From: Allolobophora icterica
Taxonomy: Eukaryota > Annelida > Clitellata > Crassiclitellata > Lumbricidae
Assembly: GCA_963556255.1 (NCBI GenBank)
Contig: OY744607.1
Span: 1,244,396 to 1,308,395 of the forward strand
Reading direction: 5' to 3'
DNA: 64,000 nt
The first letter of the stretch is position 1, and each line of letters opens with the position of its first letter. The notes under the pieces are model-generated. The model was given only the letters and a program-made list of their open reading frames with translations. It was not told where the DNA came from and made no database searches. Position numbers and translations under genes: made by a program. This document shows, one piece after another, positions 41,301 to 47,494 of this stretch.

Positions 41301-44300
41301 CATACATACATCCATACAATGCCTACTCTATGAATGAAGTCACTAAAGCTTCATTCCCATGGTTGCCACTTTGGGTTAGCTCAAGGTAGTGCTCTTCTTC
41401 TCTTTGTGCATTATTAGAGATGATGGTAATGATGAGGAAAATATAAATACATACATAATACACACACATATGTACATACATACATACATAAACACACACA
41501 TACATACACACATACATACTGACATATGCAAATATGAGAACTAAAATAAAGACGCTGTCGAAACCGTGCGTAACTCACCGCGAACGTTACAGACGGAGGG
41601 CAAACCGGAGTCATTGCTTACAGAAGTCCATCCGGTGTCACAAGTGTTGTTTCTGCTACACATACCGCTCTGTGGCTCACATGGTCCATTATTCTTACAG
41701 TGGCACGACTTCTCACAGTCGAGTCCATAAGCACCGCTGGCACAAACTGACAACAAAAATGTTCCGACATGGAAAAGCATTCTCGAAAAGAGCACATGTC
41801 AAACAAAAAAGGGAATTCAAGGCAAGCAGGTGACTTCAGTGACTTCAAGTAAGAAAAGAAATTCAAACTGAAATAAAATAAACCACAGCAGTTCAACAAC
41901 ATAAAATAAACCACAGCAGTTCAACAACATAAAATAAACCACAGCAGTTCAACAACATAAAATAAACCACATAGGTTCAACAACATAAAATAAACCACAG
42001 CAGTTCAACAACATAAAATAAACCACAGCAGTTCAACAACATAAAATAAACCACAGCAGTTCAACAACATAAAATAAACCACAGCAGTTCAACAACATAA
42101 AATAAACCACAGCAGTTCAACAACATAAAATAAACCACAGCAGTTCAACAACATGACATCAGCAAAAGATAAAGCAGTTCAGTTTAACCTACCTTAACAA
42201 AAGCGGTTCATCAGACCTCAATACAAAGTAATGCAGTTCAGTTTAACTCAGAACAAAAGTGAATAAAAGTGGTTCATCAAAACTGATCCCGACACAAAAT
42301 AAAGTAGTTCAGTTTAACTTACCCAGACAAAAGCAGTTCATATAAAATTACCTCAACACATTCAAACAGCAAAAAATATAACTTACCCTACCAAAAGCTA
42401 TTCAACAAAAAAAACATTAACAATGATTTAACATAAAAATACATCAAAACTTCTAAAAAAATTTTCTTCAGTCATAAGAAGGGGAAAGATTTAAACGGAT
42501 TTTACCCAAGTAAACGCTGACAAAACCCTTTCCACCGCAACTGAATTGGAGGGAATTGTGCAACGGATCGTCGACACACCTCTGAGTGCACTCGACATCG
42601 TGCGCCAACGAAGTTACCTCTGGCTCTGTGCCGCACAAACAATATCCATTGAACTACAATACACAACAGAACATAAGGTCAGAGCCGTAGCAAGGGGGCA
42701 GAGAGGACATGTATCCCGAGCACCAAAGGAATGGGGTGCCAAAATGAGGGTTAAAATTTTTCATAAAAAATAAGTAAATAATTTTACTCTTAATTTTGAT
42801 GCAATTTCAACTAATTTGTGCCAGATAAATTCATAAGATATAATTTCAGCACTCAAAAATATCCAATAATATCCTCATTACTTACAAACCAGTTGTCACG
42901 TATGATTTTGGCGCCCCATTGAGCACTGAAGGGCACCATATGCTAACTGTATTTTTTATATTTTATTTCATTAAAATTTTAATTGCCATTCGATGTATTT
43001 GGAAAATGTGAAATAAATAAAACAGGGAGAGGGGCGCCAATTTCATAGTTTGTCCCTTTCTCCTAGTTACGTCACTGCATAAGGTAAAAAAGACAATAGA
43101 TTGCAACAATGCAACATAACGTAGGTAAACACTATGTTGAGGTATAAGGTACCATACTTAAGATCACACAAGGTCTAGTTGTATTATCATTTTTACGATT
43201 ATTATTATGCATTTATTAAACACTTCTTTCTAATGACCATGCATCAATCGATGGCAGGTACAACTGCGTTTTTTTCAGTTTTTACCGATTTTCCGAAAAA
43301 AAGAAAGTTGTATTCTCGGCACAAGGTAGCACACAGCACCAGATCCTGCGGCGCATTTTCCAGCCGCGTCACGTAGCCATTCAGGATGCGACAGTTTTTG
43401 GCGGTCTGAGGACAAAACTCGTTGTCGTGGAAACAGCCGATGTACTGATCTGCAGTAACTAAAATTCAAATAAAAGAACATTGAACTGTAACTTCCCAAA
43501 CTTAAAATGTACATAAAATTGTGTATGCATGTATGTATGTGTATATGTGTATGTATATATGTATACATATGTATGTATGCTTAAAGTCTAAACTAAAATC
43601 CAAACAAAATAATTAATAATTACTAACTTCTATTGCGCCGGTGTCTAATGCACAAGGCACAAACCGATGCCACACTAAAAACAAGCCGTAATCAGATCAA
43701 CATCCAGCTAGATCAGTCCGTACGAACATGAACAGGTAACTTTCCAAACTTAAAAATTTCCCACTCAGCAGCTCAGGGGCGTAACTTTAGCCTAAAAAGT
43801 GGAGGGTACCAATACCTTGGTCTAAAAAGTGGGGGGTACCAATTTCTTCTCCACTTTCGTTTTTCGCATGATAACCATTTTGAACATATTCCCTGCCAGT
43901 ATTCTCATTAATTTTCGCTCTCGATTTACCTGTGTATCTAAGCACTTTCATACTTTTGGCAGAGATTGCGTTCTCTGGGAAGGCACAATAATAAAATATT
44001 GATTGGCATTGTTTAAAAAGTGGGGGGTACAGTACCCCCCAGTCCAAAAAGTGGGGGGTACGGGTACCCCTCGTACCCCCACAAATTACGCCTGTGCAGC
44101 AGCTGATTGGCATATTATATCGAATCTAAATCTAAAGACTTCTGGGGTTTCTCGAAAGTGTAGTGGTTAACATGCTGGACTGTCAGTCGAGAGGTAGGGG
44201 GTTCATTGGTTCAAGTCCCTGCCAGGGAGAAGTTTGGTTTGAGATTTCTGCTCCACCTGCACCCCATAGCCGACTCAGCTATAATGAGTACGCAGACCGT

Positions 44301-45084
44301 ACACTGTCGATGGGAAGATGAAGCAACGAGGGAGGGGTCTGGCCACCCGCCCTCATATGCCGAGGCTAAGAAAATATAATCGCTACACTTCATAGTCAAT
44401 TAGTCATGGCTGCTTCACAGCTAGTGACTGCTCTTCGAATGACTTTGATAGCACCATTTTATGATGTGCAAGATAGCAGCTGATGGTTGGTTTAAGTAGG
44501 ATCTTAGCCCTGCCAGTATGTCCACATGGAGTCCATTCATTCATTCATTCAGTCATTCATTCATTCAGAGCATTTATTTAGCGCCTCTACAGATAACCAC
44601 TAGGAGGCGCTCCTAGCACAACCTTGGCAGAAAAGCAGTTTCAAGCGTTTATAGAAGGTGCACGTAGAATCCTTACCAAAGACAAGAGGCACATCCAACG
44701 GGAGGTCACTCCAATTTAGTCAAGAGCACATATGGGTCACATCTAAAGCCCATGGAAATGCGGACAGGTTAGTCAAATATACTATTAGTTCATGGCAGAA
44801 GCCTATCCAAAAGCAGTAAGGTCAGAGATGGTGGCATTGTCATCACAAAACGACTTTACAGTCTGTCATTGTCATAAGACAAAAGTTGTCATCACAAAAG
44901 GATGTTAGGGTCTTTAGTAATTTTCATAAGACAAAGGCACTAAAGAAATTTCCAGATTAGTTTCAAGATGAAACTCACTTTCAATTAATTTCAACTGAAC
45001 TTCTTTGAAAATCGTCAGAAGAAAGACGAGAGCAACAACACGCAGGCCAATCTTTCGACCAAAAACAAAGCTGATTTTCGACAT
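1..45084 (-). CDS. Giant WSC-EGF-REJ-mucin-like extracellular protein (polycystin-1/REJ-related), 14 exons, C-terminus beyond window
   Basis: Gene-level model. Exons: 45084-44979, 43458-43286, 42653-42506, 41746-41579, 40369-40250, 39688-39575, 38641-38522, 35135-35019, 34292-34176, 33687-33571, 33077-32961, 31740-31475, 29154-28773 and 27777-1. All have AG acceptors and GT donors, and reading phase is kept across all 13 junctions. The product is at least about 9,947 residues: signal peptide (about 1-30), WSC (about 40-142), MEGF/laminin-type EGF (143-198), divergent EGF (199-238), six EGFs (239-472), REJ-like region (473-689), then a Ser/Thr-rich repeat region to the window edge. WSC and REJ together are known from polycystin-1 relatives, so a large cell-surface or secreted glycoprotein is likely. 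A GPS, PLAT or transmembrane part may lie to the left; it is not visible. Domain names come from motif reading and the exon chain was assembled by eye. Confidence 0.85.
4010..4560 (-). repeat. Higher-order repeat cassette, copy 1
   Basis: A boundary cassette between arrays of the 210-bp repeat. It recurs at 7199-7749, 14924-15474 and 17663-18213. It includes the only Trp-containing stretch of the repeat region (sense SSTNWKFSATATKKW). The window begins within another copy. The antisense frames all stop at its TAA near 4185. Confidence 0.85.
7199..7749 (-). repeat. Higher-order repeat cassette, copy 2
   Basis: Near-identical to copy 1, 3,189 bp (1,063 codons) away. The identity continues well into the neighbouring array, which points to a recent duplication. 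Confidence 0.85.
14924..15474 (-). repeat. Higher-order repeat cassette, copy 3
   Basis: Near-identical to copy 2 and 7,725 bp (2,575 codons) away, so the reading frame is preserved between cassettes. Confidence 0.85.
17663..18213 (-). repeat. Higher-order repeat cassette, copy 4
   Basis: Near-identical to copy 3 at a spacing of 2,739 bp (913 codons). A partial fifth boundary is seen at about 19905-20030, where only the part around the antisense TAA remains. Confidence 0.85.
20000..20900 (-). repeat. Diverged transition region of the coding repeats
   Basis: Older, less homogeneous copies related to the 210-bp unit. It lies between the homogenised 210-bp arrays and the 165-bp arrays. The minus frame stays open. 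Confidence 0.7.
20900..23520 (-). repeat. 165-bp (55-residue) coding tandem repeat
   Basis: About 15 copies with markers 165 bp apart (for example 21436 and 21601). The sense unit contains KTGTSSEFIATSPEVETTPS and later EEFSISMSKVETTAPEVNVS. It has one sequon per unit and is rich in Ser, Thr, Glu and Val. It shares the EVETT and TEIEFKTT motifs with the 117-bp unit, so the two repeats have a common origin. Confidence 0.85.
23520..27160 (-). repeat. 117-bp (39-residue) coding tandem repeat and longer variants
   Basis: Successive copies are spaced 117 bp apart (for example a marker at 24891 and again at 25008). The sense unit includes SNATEIETSATEVNVSESE followed by YRTTSSEFNATGPEVETT, with three N-glycosylation sequons per unit. 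Longer variants carry an extra segment related to the 165-bp unit next door. Copies are close to identical around 24.9-25.9 kb. Confidence 0.85.
27160..27777 (-). other. Non-repetitive Ser/Thr/Glu-rich linker at the start of exon 14
   Basis: This is the N-terminal part of the mucin-like region. It reads TSTSRISSAGMRPS, then Thr/Glu-rich text with NDTTHYVTATD, before gradual repeats appear. It keeps the same frame as the repeats and links the REJ-like region to them, so the repeat frame is joined to ordinary coding sequence. Confidence 0.75.
27778..28080. other. Intron 13, 3' part, no gene seen
   Basis: AT-rich and ATC-rich sequence upstream of the giant exon acceptor. The sense strand shows a T-rich tract ending CTTTTAG. 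Nothing else is recognised. Confidence 0.6.
28081..28425. repeat. (ATC)n microsatellite in intron 13
   Basis: ATC/CAT-rich from about 28081, with an almost pure run at about 28193-28276. It lies in the intron between the REJ-like exon and the giant exon. The poly-Asp frame across it is a by-product of the repeat. Confidence 0.95.
28432..28722. repeat. (CAC)n microsatellite, about 290 bp, in intron 13
   Basis: A nearly pure CAC run with three AA interruptions at about 28580-28612. The giant gene's sense strand carries (GTG)n, a G-rich repeat. Poly-Trp, poly-Val and poly-Gly frames in this stretch are not genes. Confidence 0.97.
28773..29154 (-). CDS. Giant gene exon 13: REJ-like region, part 2
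   Basis: An exon of 382 nt, phase 0 in (acceptor ATTACAG) and phase 1 out (donor GTTAGA at 28772). It continues with STWVRIVDAPIVD, then VCLVNCRR, AAGCVDCRHLYFRWRL and a closing EPWEQYTIGLTS. The paired C-x2-C motifs followed by an aromatic-Arg-Trp strand resemble the middle of REJ modules. A shorter frame starting at an internal Met covers the same codons, but the spliced phase shows the exon begins at 29154. The REJ-like part totals about 215 residues, roughly half a usual module. Confidence 0.77.
29230..29990 (+). repeat. Interspersed repeat (family C) with tandem 5' ends
   Basis: Three diverged tandem copies of an AT-rich segment (about 29270-29570) with shared ACCGATGCTAAT-like text are followed by a body. 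The body ends GGCGCTATATAAATTTGCAA plus a (TTACCA) tail. The body matches the complement of 48427-48790. Shorter relatives occur at 33300-33470, 34520-34620 and 43610-43725. It lies in intron 12. Class unknown; non-autonomous. Confidence 0.7.
30109..30149. other. Perfect inverted repeat (16-bp stem) in intron 12
   Basis: Left arm ACAAACGGCTTCTGTT at 30109-30124 and its exact complement at 30134-30149, with a nine-base loop. A second set of CGTCTTGACGACGG direct/inverted copies follows to 30184. It could be a cruciform or a fragment of a mobile element. No function is assigned. Confidence 0.7.
30150..30649. other. Intron 12, no gene seen
   Basis: About 500 bp of AT-rich intron of the giant gene. 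I recognise nothing in it beyond the hairpin at its left edge. Confidence 0.5.
30658..31062. mobile_element. Non-autonomous hAT-like element (MITE)
   Basis: Terminal inverted repeats TAGAGCTGTACCGAT at both ends, flanked by a perfect 8-bp target duplication CTCTCCTT (30650-30657 and 31063-31070). The interior is full of AATCGGC/GGTATCGG subrepeats and has no ORF. The 8-bp duplication is typical of hAT elements. It is in intron 12. Confidence 0.9.
31140..31420 (-). repeat. Dispersed LINE-like repeat fragment, inverted partner of 31990-32250
   Basis: Reading minus, this shares GATAAACGAAATGTGAGGGA and later TCCTGGTACATGTCTTGT-like text with the plus-strand copy at 31990-32250. One frame reads PGTCLVFGRRSLLAAGPS, which resembles the C-terminal end of LINE ORF2 proteins. 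The two copies form an imperfect inverted repeat around exon 12. Confidence 0.6.
31475..31740 (-). CDS. Giant gene exon 12: REJ-like region, part 1
   Basis: An exon of 266 nt, phase 1 in and phase 0 out (donor GTAAGT). It opens VCHPISLRIPG, contains PSFSC and AVIWVATK, and ends YTPGLYKIMAT. The order Cys-Pro-x-hydrophobic-Gly, a second Cys, an aromatic-Trp strand and a GLY-type turn before a strand matches the start of REJ modules in polycystin-1 relatives and egg-jelly receptors. Family assignment rests on this pattern, not on a search. A 26-bp minisatellite lies directly upstream of the acceptor. Confidence 0.77.
31741..31890. repeat. 26-bp minisatellite abutting exon 12 acceptor
   Basis: About five copies of a 26-bp unit (plus strand AATGTGATGATTTAAACAA core). 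They begin directly at the exon 12 3' splice site. Confidence 0.8.
31895..31985. repeat. Short interspersed repeat fragments
   Basis: Contains GCATTTATATGGTGCCACT and GGTGCTATATAAATGTTACA, the end motif shared by several families in this window. It is a truncated, decayed copy in intron 11. Confidence 0.5.
31990..32550 (+). repeat. Dispersed LINE-like repeat fragment containing a piece of the mucin repeat
   Basis: The plus-strand copy of the repeat at 31140-31420. A frame with IPGTCLVFGRPSFTVAGPS resembles a LINE ORF2 C-terminus and is broken by stops. Between matching flanks it contains about 43 bp (32117-32159) nearly identical to exon 14 sequence at 27100-27140. It lies in intron 11 of the giant gene. 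Confidence 0.6.
32961..33077 (-). CDS. Giant gene exon 11: calcium-binding-type EGF
   Basis: A phase 1-1 exon of 117 nt: DIDECLHITKCHNCTNT, GSFLCTCRPGY, ending SACEG. It is the last EGF of the array, with six cysteines, a two-residue C2-C3 gap and a HNCTN sequon. The acceptor is TTTTTCAG and the donor GTACGT. It joins exon 12 in phase 1. Confidence 0.9.
33300..33470 (+). repeat. Family C repeat fragment in intron 10/11 region
   Basis: TAATTAATTAA followed by a segment with CACAAGCCATCAACCGATGG and CACCAAAACCAAACTGTAAT, matching the 5' part of the copy at 29500-29650. It lies just upstream of exon 11, between it and exon 10. Confidence 0.6.
33571..33687 (-). CDS. Giant gene exon 10: calcium-binding-type EGF
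   Basis: A phase 1-1 exon of 117 nt: DIDECKSPAFCENCVNV, GSFRCSCNPGF, ending NTCTG. It has six cysteines, a short C2-C3 gap, and an intact calcium-binding opening and hydroxylation consensus. The acceptor is TTTTCAG and the donor GTGATG. Confidence 0.9.
34176..34292 (-). CDS. Giant gene exon 9: EGF-like module missing two cysteines
   Basis: A phase 1-1 exon of 117 nt beginning DIDECASVNKSSYSCDN and ending NMECIG. Aligned with exon 10, the second canonical cysteine is Ser and the fourth is Leu; these two normally pair. The hydroxylation site (C-D-N-x3-S-F) and the DIDEC opening remain. The frame is intact, so this is a changed module and not a broken exon. A roughly 31-bp minisatellite abuts the acceptor. 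Confidence 0.87.
34293..34446. repeat. About 31-bp minisatellite abutting exon 9 acceptor
   Basis: About five copies of a unit with AATCTAGGATATCATAACAA and GACAATAGAA (plus strand). In the sense direction each unit contains a T-rich stretch ending in CCTAG, so the array repeats a sequence resembling the functional 3' splice site. Confidence 0.85.
34520..34622 (+). repeat. Family C repeat fragment in intron 8
   Basis: TAACTTCTATTGCGCCAGTG and CCAAAACCAAGCCGTAATCA match the family C 5' end. It is followed directly by a (GA)n tract. Confidence 0.65.
34624..34708. repeat. (GA)n microsatellite
   Basis: About 42 pure GA units in intron 8. Confidence 0.98.
35019..35135 (-). CDS. Giant gene exon 8: EGF module
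   Basis: A phase 1-1 exon of 117 nt: EVNECLEPDLPCQTC, then GSFKCYCDDGF, ending GACQG. It has six cysteines with a two-residue gap between the second and third. EVNEC is a weaker calcium-binding opening. The acceptor is TTTTTAG and the donor GTGAAC. It lies after the 3.4-kb intron 7, which carries a LINE fragment and a hAT-like element. Confidence 0.88.
35518..36026 (-). pseudogene. LINE reverse-transcriptase ORF, C-terminal fragment
   Basis: An open frame of 156 codons (35988-35518). It reads MKILGVTFRNNLS, then RLLYAAPACWGYVTAADRQR and LLSKTARLGYLGEGG. These are the typical post-polymerase and C-terminal motifs of CR1/Jockey-like non-LTR retrotransposon ORF2. The upstream part is lost, and the fragment is cut by the (TATG)n tract at 36018. 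It sits inside intron 7 of the giant gene on the same strand. Confidence 0.85.
36018..36292. repeat. (TATG)n microsatellite
   Basis: Imperfect TATG/TGTA repeat, about 275 bp. A hAT-like element inserted at its right edge; related TATG/TGTTTGTAT text resumes at 38394-38450. Met/Cys/Val/Tyr-rich frames here are artefacts. Confidence 0.95.
36301..38209 (+). mobile_element. 1.9-kb hAT-like DNA transposon with decayed transposase
   Basis: Near-matching 20-bp termini (left TAGGGTGCATCAAATGCCCC; the right end is its complement with few changes) and a perfect 8-bp target duplication GTACGCGT at 36293-36300 and 38210-38217. The interior carries plus-strand remains of a transposase-like protein in several frames: MAFDTTGSNTGHVTAAC near 36914, QPGALHKVRWMEKLDLSF near 37328, and AFQRHLWYLTAEIVPLALWS near 37590. 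Multiple stops and frameshifts break it. Similar 'DTT.SNTG...ARWM' proteins are widespread in invertebrate genomes as transposon genes. It sits in intron 7. Confidence 0.85.
38236..38324. repeat. (TAA)n microsatellite
   Basis: About 29 pure TAA units. The poly-Asn frame is an artefact. Confidence 0.97.
38522..38641 (-). CDS. Giant gene exon 7: calcium-binding EGF
   Basis: A phase 1-1 exon of 120 nt with DIDECDGENYCISECINN, GSYTCVCDSGY and a closing QCFG: six cysteines, the calcium-binding opening and the C-x-N-x4-Y hydroxylation consensus. The acceptor is TTTCAG. The donor GTTCGT is weaker than the others, but the phase requires it. Confidence 0.87.
38740..38945 (+). repeat. Decayed SINE family B copy
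   Basis: Contains GAGTACATCAGCTGTACACTG, CTCACATGCTAAGAAAACAA and CCCATGGTTGCTCCAGTGTT, related to the 3' part of the copy at 44150-44460. The tRNA-like head is missing. Confidence 0.5.
39575..39688 (-). CDS. Giant gene exon 6: calcium-binding-type EGF
   Basis: A phase 1-1 exon of 114 nt starting DIDECELLTDCATC and ending NVGCIG. It has six cysteines, the calcium-binding opening and the C-x-N-x4-F hydroxylation consensus. Only two residues separate the second and third cysteines. A 31-bp minisatellite begins immediately upstream of the acceptor. Confidence 0.9.
39689..40150. repeat. 31-bp minisatellite abutting exon 6 acceptor
   Basis: About 14 copies of a 31-bp unit (plus strand CATAAGAAACACATGTTGCT plus TAACCCAGTAA) filling most of intron 5. 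The first copy overlaps the exon 6 3' splice region. Confidence 0.92.
40250..40369 (-). CDS. Giant gene exon 5: divergent EGF-like module
   Basis: A phase 1-1 exon of 120 nt. It encodes DCNFFNGDCWEVCLEN and ends MSCTCGDGFQLSENEYLCEG. Six cysteines sit in EGF-like order with the C-x-C-x2-G-[FY] core, but it lacks the D-[IV]-D-E-C calcium-binding opening of the following modules. The acceptor is TTTATAG and the donor GTAAAA. Confidence 0.85.
40615..41000 (-). repeat. SINE family B copy, with an adjoining tRNA-like fragment
   Basis: On the minus strand from 41000, GGGGGCTATAGTGTAGTGGT is an A-box-like start, GGTTCAAATCCC-like B-box text (from the plus GGGATTTGAACCCC) follows, then a body shared with 44150-44460 and 59146-59430. 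At 40617-40680 a separate plus-strand piece with GGGGTTCAAATCTCTACCCG looks like another tRNA-derived head. In intron 4. Confidence 0.65.
41033..41525. repeat. (CATA)n microsatellites
   Basis: Main tract 41033-41313, second tract 41455-41525, with a decayed SINE family B 3' end (about 41330-41410) between them. All Tyr/Ile/His/Thr and Met/Tyr/Val/Cys frames are artefacts. Confidence 0.95.
41579..41746 (-). CDS. Giant gene exon 4: MEGF/laminin-type EGF-like module
   Basis: A phase 1-1 exon, 168 nt. It contains ASGAYGLDCEKSCHCKNNG and later MCSRNNTCDTGW, the glycine/tyrosine-led Cys pattern of EGF modules in MEGF, Tie and scavenger-receptor-like proteins. The acceptor is GTTGTCAG and the donor GTGAGT. 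A longer unspliced frame through this exon begins with Met in the intron and is not needed. Confidence 0.85.
41872..42154. repeat. 28-bp minisatellite in intron 3
   Basis: About ten near-perfect copies of a 28-bp unit (AAAATAAACCACAGCAGTTC plus AACAACAT), about 125 bp upstream of exon 4. Diverged CAGTTCAGTTTAAC units continue to about 42320. Confidence 0.93.
42506..42653 (-). CDS. Giant gene exon 3: C-terminal half of WSC domain
   Basis: The phase-0 acceptor TTGTAG is followed by FNGYCLCGTEPE, then a C-x3-C pair, and closes with SCGGKGFVSVYLG. The terminal CGG...SVY signature is characteristic of WSC domains, and it joins exon 2 in phase. The donor is GTAAAA at 42505 and the exon ends in phase 1, as expected before EGF modules. 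Confidence 0.87.
42680..43077. mobile_element. Non-autonomous hAT-like element
   Basis: Ends CAGAGCCGTAGCAAGG and (complement) CAGTGACGTAACTAGG. Perfect 8-bp target duplication CATAAGGT (42672-42679 and 43078-43085). No ORF of its own. It lies in intron 2, just upstream of exon 3. Confidence 0.88.
43286..43458 (-). CDS. Giant gene exon 2: N-terminal half of WSC domain
   Basis: The acceptor TTTTAG at 43460-43459 continues the phase-1 codon of exon 1. The exon encodes QYIGCFHDN followed by further cysteines (EFC, NC, LCATLC), the usual opening of a WSC domain, a cysteine-rich module found in polycystin-1, Kremen and yeast Wsc sensors. It ends in phase 0 at GTAAAA (43285). Confidence 0.85.
43610..43725 (+). 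repeat. Family C repeat fragment in intron 1
   Basis: TAACTTCTATTGCGCCGGTG, then ACAAGGCACAAACCGATGCC and AACAAGCCGTAATCAGATCA. This matches the family C head. Confidence 0.65.
43774..44096. mobile_element. Non-autonomous hAT-like element
   Basis: Ends CAGGGGCGTAACTTT and (complement) CACAGGCGTAATTTG. Perfect 8-bp target duplication CAGCAGCT (43766-43773 and 44097-44104). Interior GTGGGGGGTACC palindromic subrepeats. In intron 1. Confidence 0.88.
44150..44460 (+). repeat. SINE family B copy
   Basis: A tRNA-like head with GTGTAGTGGTTAACATGCTG and GGTTCAAGTCCC, then a body with TTTGAGATTTCTGCTCCACC and GGGAAGATGAAGC. It matches 59146-59430 and the complement of 40690-41000. Simple (CATT)n follows at 44533-44570. 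Confidence 0.75.
44540..44840 (-). repeat. Interspersed repeat with shared end motif
   Basis: (CATT)n then GAGCATTTATTTAGCGCCTC and GGAGGCGCTCCTAGCACAAC. This is the complement of the end motif found in several other families here, in inverted orientation. Confidence 0.55.
44979..45084 (-). CDS. Giant gene exon 1: start codon and signal peptide
   Basis: ATG at 45084. The first 35 codons read as a basic start followed by a hydrophobic core (VVALVFLLTIF at about residues 17-27), a typical secretory signal peptide. The exon ends in phase 1 at a GTGAGT donor (44978). About 30 nt upstream, a pyrimidine-rich stretch ending CTGTAG suggests a 5'UTR acceptor with exon start near 45114, so a non-coding first exon probably lies further right. 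Longer frames overlapping this site lack a signal peptide and do not splice in phase. Confidence 0.8.
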
Positions 45085-45114
45085 GGCTCCAAACTGTCCA
45101 CTTGATCGCCCAAC

Positions 45115-46690
45115 CTACAGAAAGAGCCCTAAAACAATTTAACATCAAATTAATGTAATGCAAATATAAAATTTCTCAGCACCATACAAAAGCCGCATCA
45201 GGGAGACCAGCTTATTCAGTGGCACTGCATCACATCAAGTCCAAAGAGTAGGTTGCTTGGTCTCTATTGGTGCCAGGTCAGAATCCAGGGGGGATCCTTT
45301 GCCCAATAGCCTCTAACTGTTAGATACGATAATTACATTACCATTTACCAGTACAGTTGTTCAACACAACTAGGCCAATCTATTTTTCTCAATGTACATC
45401 ATAGCTATGTATTAGGCTATTAATTGTAATTGTAAGCTTTGAAAAGTCTTCACACTATATGAAAACTAAGCATAGGGAACACGAGCGCTGCGTCAAGTCA
45501 GCAGGTCTGTCTTCAGATACCATGCGAAGAACAAAACCCAGTTGTTACAAGACCAGAGTGAGAAGACAGAGGCGTTAGTATGGTGGATTGAGTTTAGGGC
45601 ATGAGAAGGTGGCAGAGTGGATGGAATTGTGAATAAACATGAAAATTCATTTAATTTATCTTAAAAGGATTACATTGTTTTCCAAATACATGCTTTATGC
45701 TACGTGAGAAAACGTGTAATAAAATATGATGCATGCAACCATATATTTTACTATAGCACATTTTAACACAGGTCTCTCAAACGCAACGTACATATAGCCA
45801 ATGGTAATGCCAAGCAAACAAACAGATGCATTACATTTTGAATAAACGTAAAACGAAGTATTAAATCAAAGCTTTCTTTCAGAACAGACTTCGTTCTCGC
45901 CTGAACACAAAACAGCATCAAATGACTTCAAGTATAGGGCCTACAGAATGCGTTGTCTGTGTTAGGTTTGTGAAGTCACAATGGATGTAGGCCAATGCCT
46001 TTCCAAATATGGCTAACTTGCATAATGTCCATATCTTATCGCTGTCTCCTTGCCACCTCTAAGCTTTGGTCCGTCCACCCTCTGGGTTATTTTTGTCGCA
46101 GACAGGGTAAAATAGTTTATCATGGTCTTGAGTGGCGCTATATAAGTGTTCGGTTACATTCAAAATCAATAATCATTTTCTCCTTGGTTAATTCAAATTC
46201 GATCAGCATTATATAACCTGAGTAATAATTCACGAGAACCACACTTACTGCAAACTAAATCGCAAGCGTTTCCGATACAGGTAGGCCTAATTACATAATA
46301 TAGCGCATTATTTGCACAAGGCAGGCCCACCGGCCCACCACCAATTAGGTTGGCCTAATTACACGAACAGTTTTCTAATATAATAGGCTAATTGATCATT
46401 AAAAGTGTACACATTGCACAACGACAAGTTTAAGCAATAAAAAATTAAAGAAATATCATAAATTTGTTATGAAAACAACAGCTAACAGACGACGGAAGTT
46501 GCGCTTCCGGTAATAAACAATTATTTAGCGCCATCATTTTGTCCGTGAGGTTAAGGCTAAAGAGAGCTACGTGCTATCTTGCTGGTTTACATCTTAGGCT
46601 AATATTATTGTGAAATCAGAAGATAATCGTCTATAACCTCAAACTTGTGCAGCGTACACATTAAGACTGTGATGAACATCTTTTTATGGG
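45115..46690. other. Divergent intergenic region between the giant gene and the SRSF7-like gene
   Basis: No coding sequence is recognised. It should contain the promoter and any 5'UTR exon of the giant gene (minus) and possibly that of the SR gene (plus). I cannot place a TATA box or start site with confidence. Confidence 0.5.
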
Positions 46691-47134
46691 TAAAGTCCAC
46701 TCAAATCAAGCGTCTACTGCTTATCCAAAACTCACTAGCCAGAGCTGTCACTAGAACCACAGTAGAACCACAGTATAAATAATTAAGCCCAAACATCATT
46801 ATATCACTAACATCCTCAAATCACTCATTTGGTTAAAAATCCCAGAGCGAATCAATCCACTTCAAAGTCCTATCGCTAACCTACAACTCCCTACAATATT
46901 CCCAGCCCAAGTACCTTCGTGATCTCTTCACCATTCAGACAACCCGTTCCACCCGATCACTCTCTGGAAACCCCCTCTGATTTGGTTTGGCCTTCTGGAT
47001 ACCGGACTCGGACCTCTTTTGGACTACTCACTGGAAACCCCTCTGATCTGACGTAGCGCTCGTGAATAGGCTGGTGCCCTGCGCTTGGCTTTCGAGTGGC
47101 GCTTTAGAAGTTTGGATATTACGATTACGATATA
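46690..47134 (+). repeat. LINE 3' end fragment (CR1/L2-like)
   Basis: Plus-strand frames read LLIQNSLARAVTRTT and IHFKVLSLTYNSLQYSQPKY, then YLRDLFTIQTTRSTRS, typical of the C-terminal ORF2 of CR1/L2-like LINEs. The tail GAGTGGCGCTTTAGAAGTTT ends in (ATTACG)n. It is the same family as 57672-58248 with an internal deletion, and is broken by stops. Confidence 0.8.
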
Positions 47135-47494
47135 ATATTAAAGTATGGCGCTATAAAATCTTTTAGAAGTGCCTATATCCGGTTTGAGTTGGGAGTAGAA
47201 TTTAGGTACTAGTCGAAAAAGTTGAGGTTTAATTGTAATTTAAAGACAGTGTGCGTGCAATTTTGATTTTTATTTGTTTATTTTATATGATTATAATAAA
47301 CTAGCGTGTTTTCTAATTTTAATGGTGACTCTTTGAGGCACTCTGTCGAAGCAGTTGACAATTTCTAAGTAGGCAGCTGGCAAGAACCAGGATCAGGAAG
47401 GCTTCATTAAGAGTGTGCTTGTACAGATTTTCGTGTTGAAAAAGACTGAAAAATATTTGAAAATAAGTTTCGTGTTCTTTTTGTCTTCAGCAAA

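Noticed and set aside
41024..41389. Tyr/Ile/His/Thr repeat proteins
   Set aside because: Frames of (CATA)n. The same applies to (TATG)n at 36018, (TA)n at 60586 and (GAAT)n at 62654.
44981..45163. A 60-codon frame at the first exon of the giant gene
   Set aside because: It overlaps the signal-peptide exon in another frame and has no splice or domain support.
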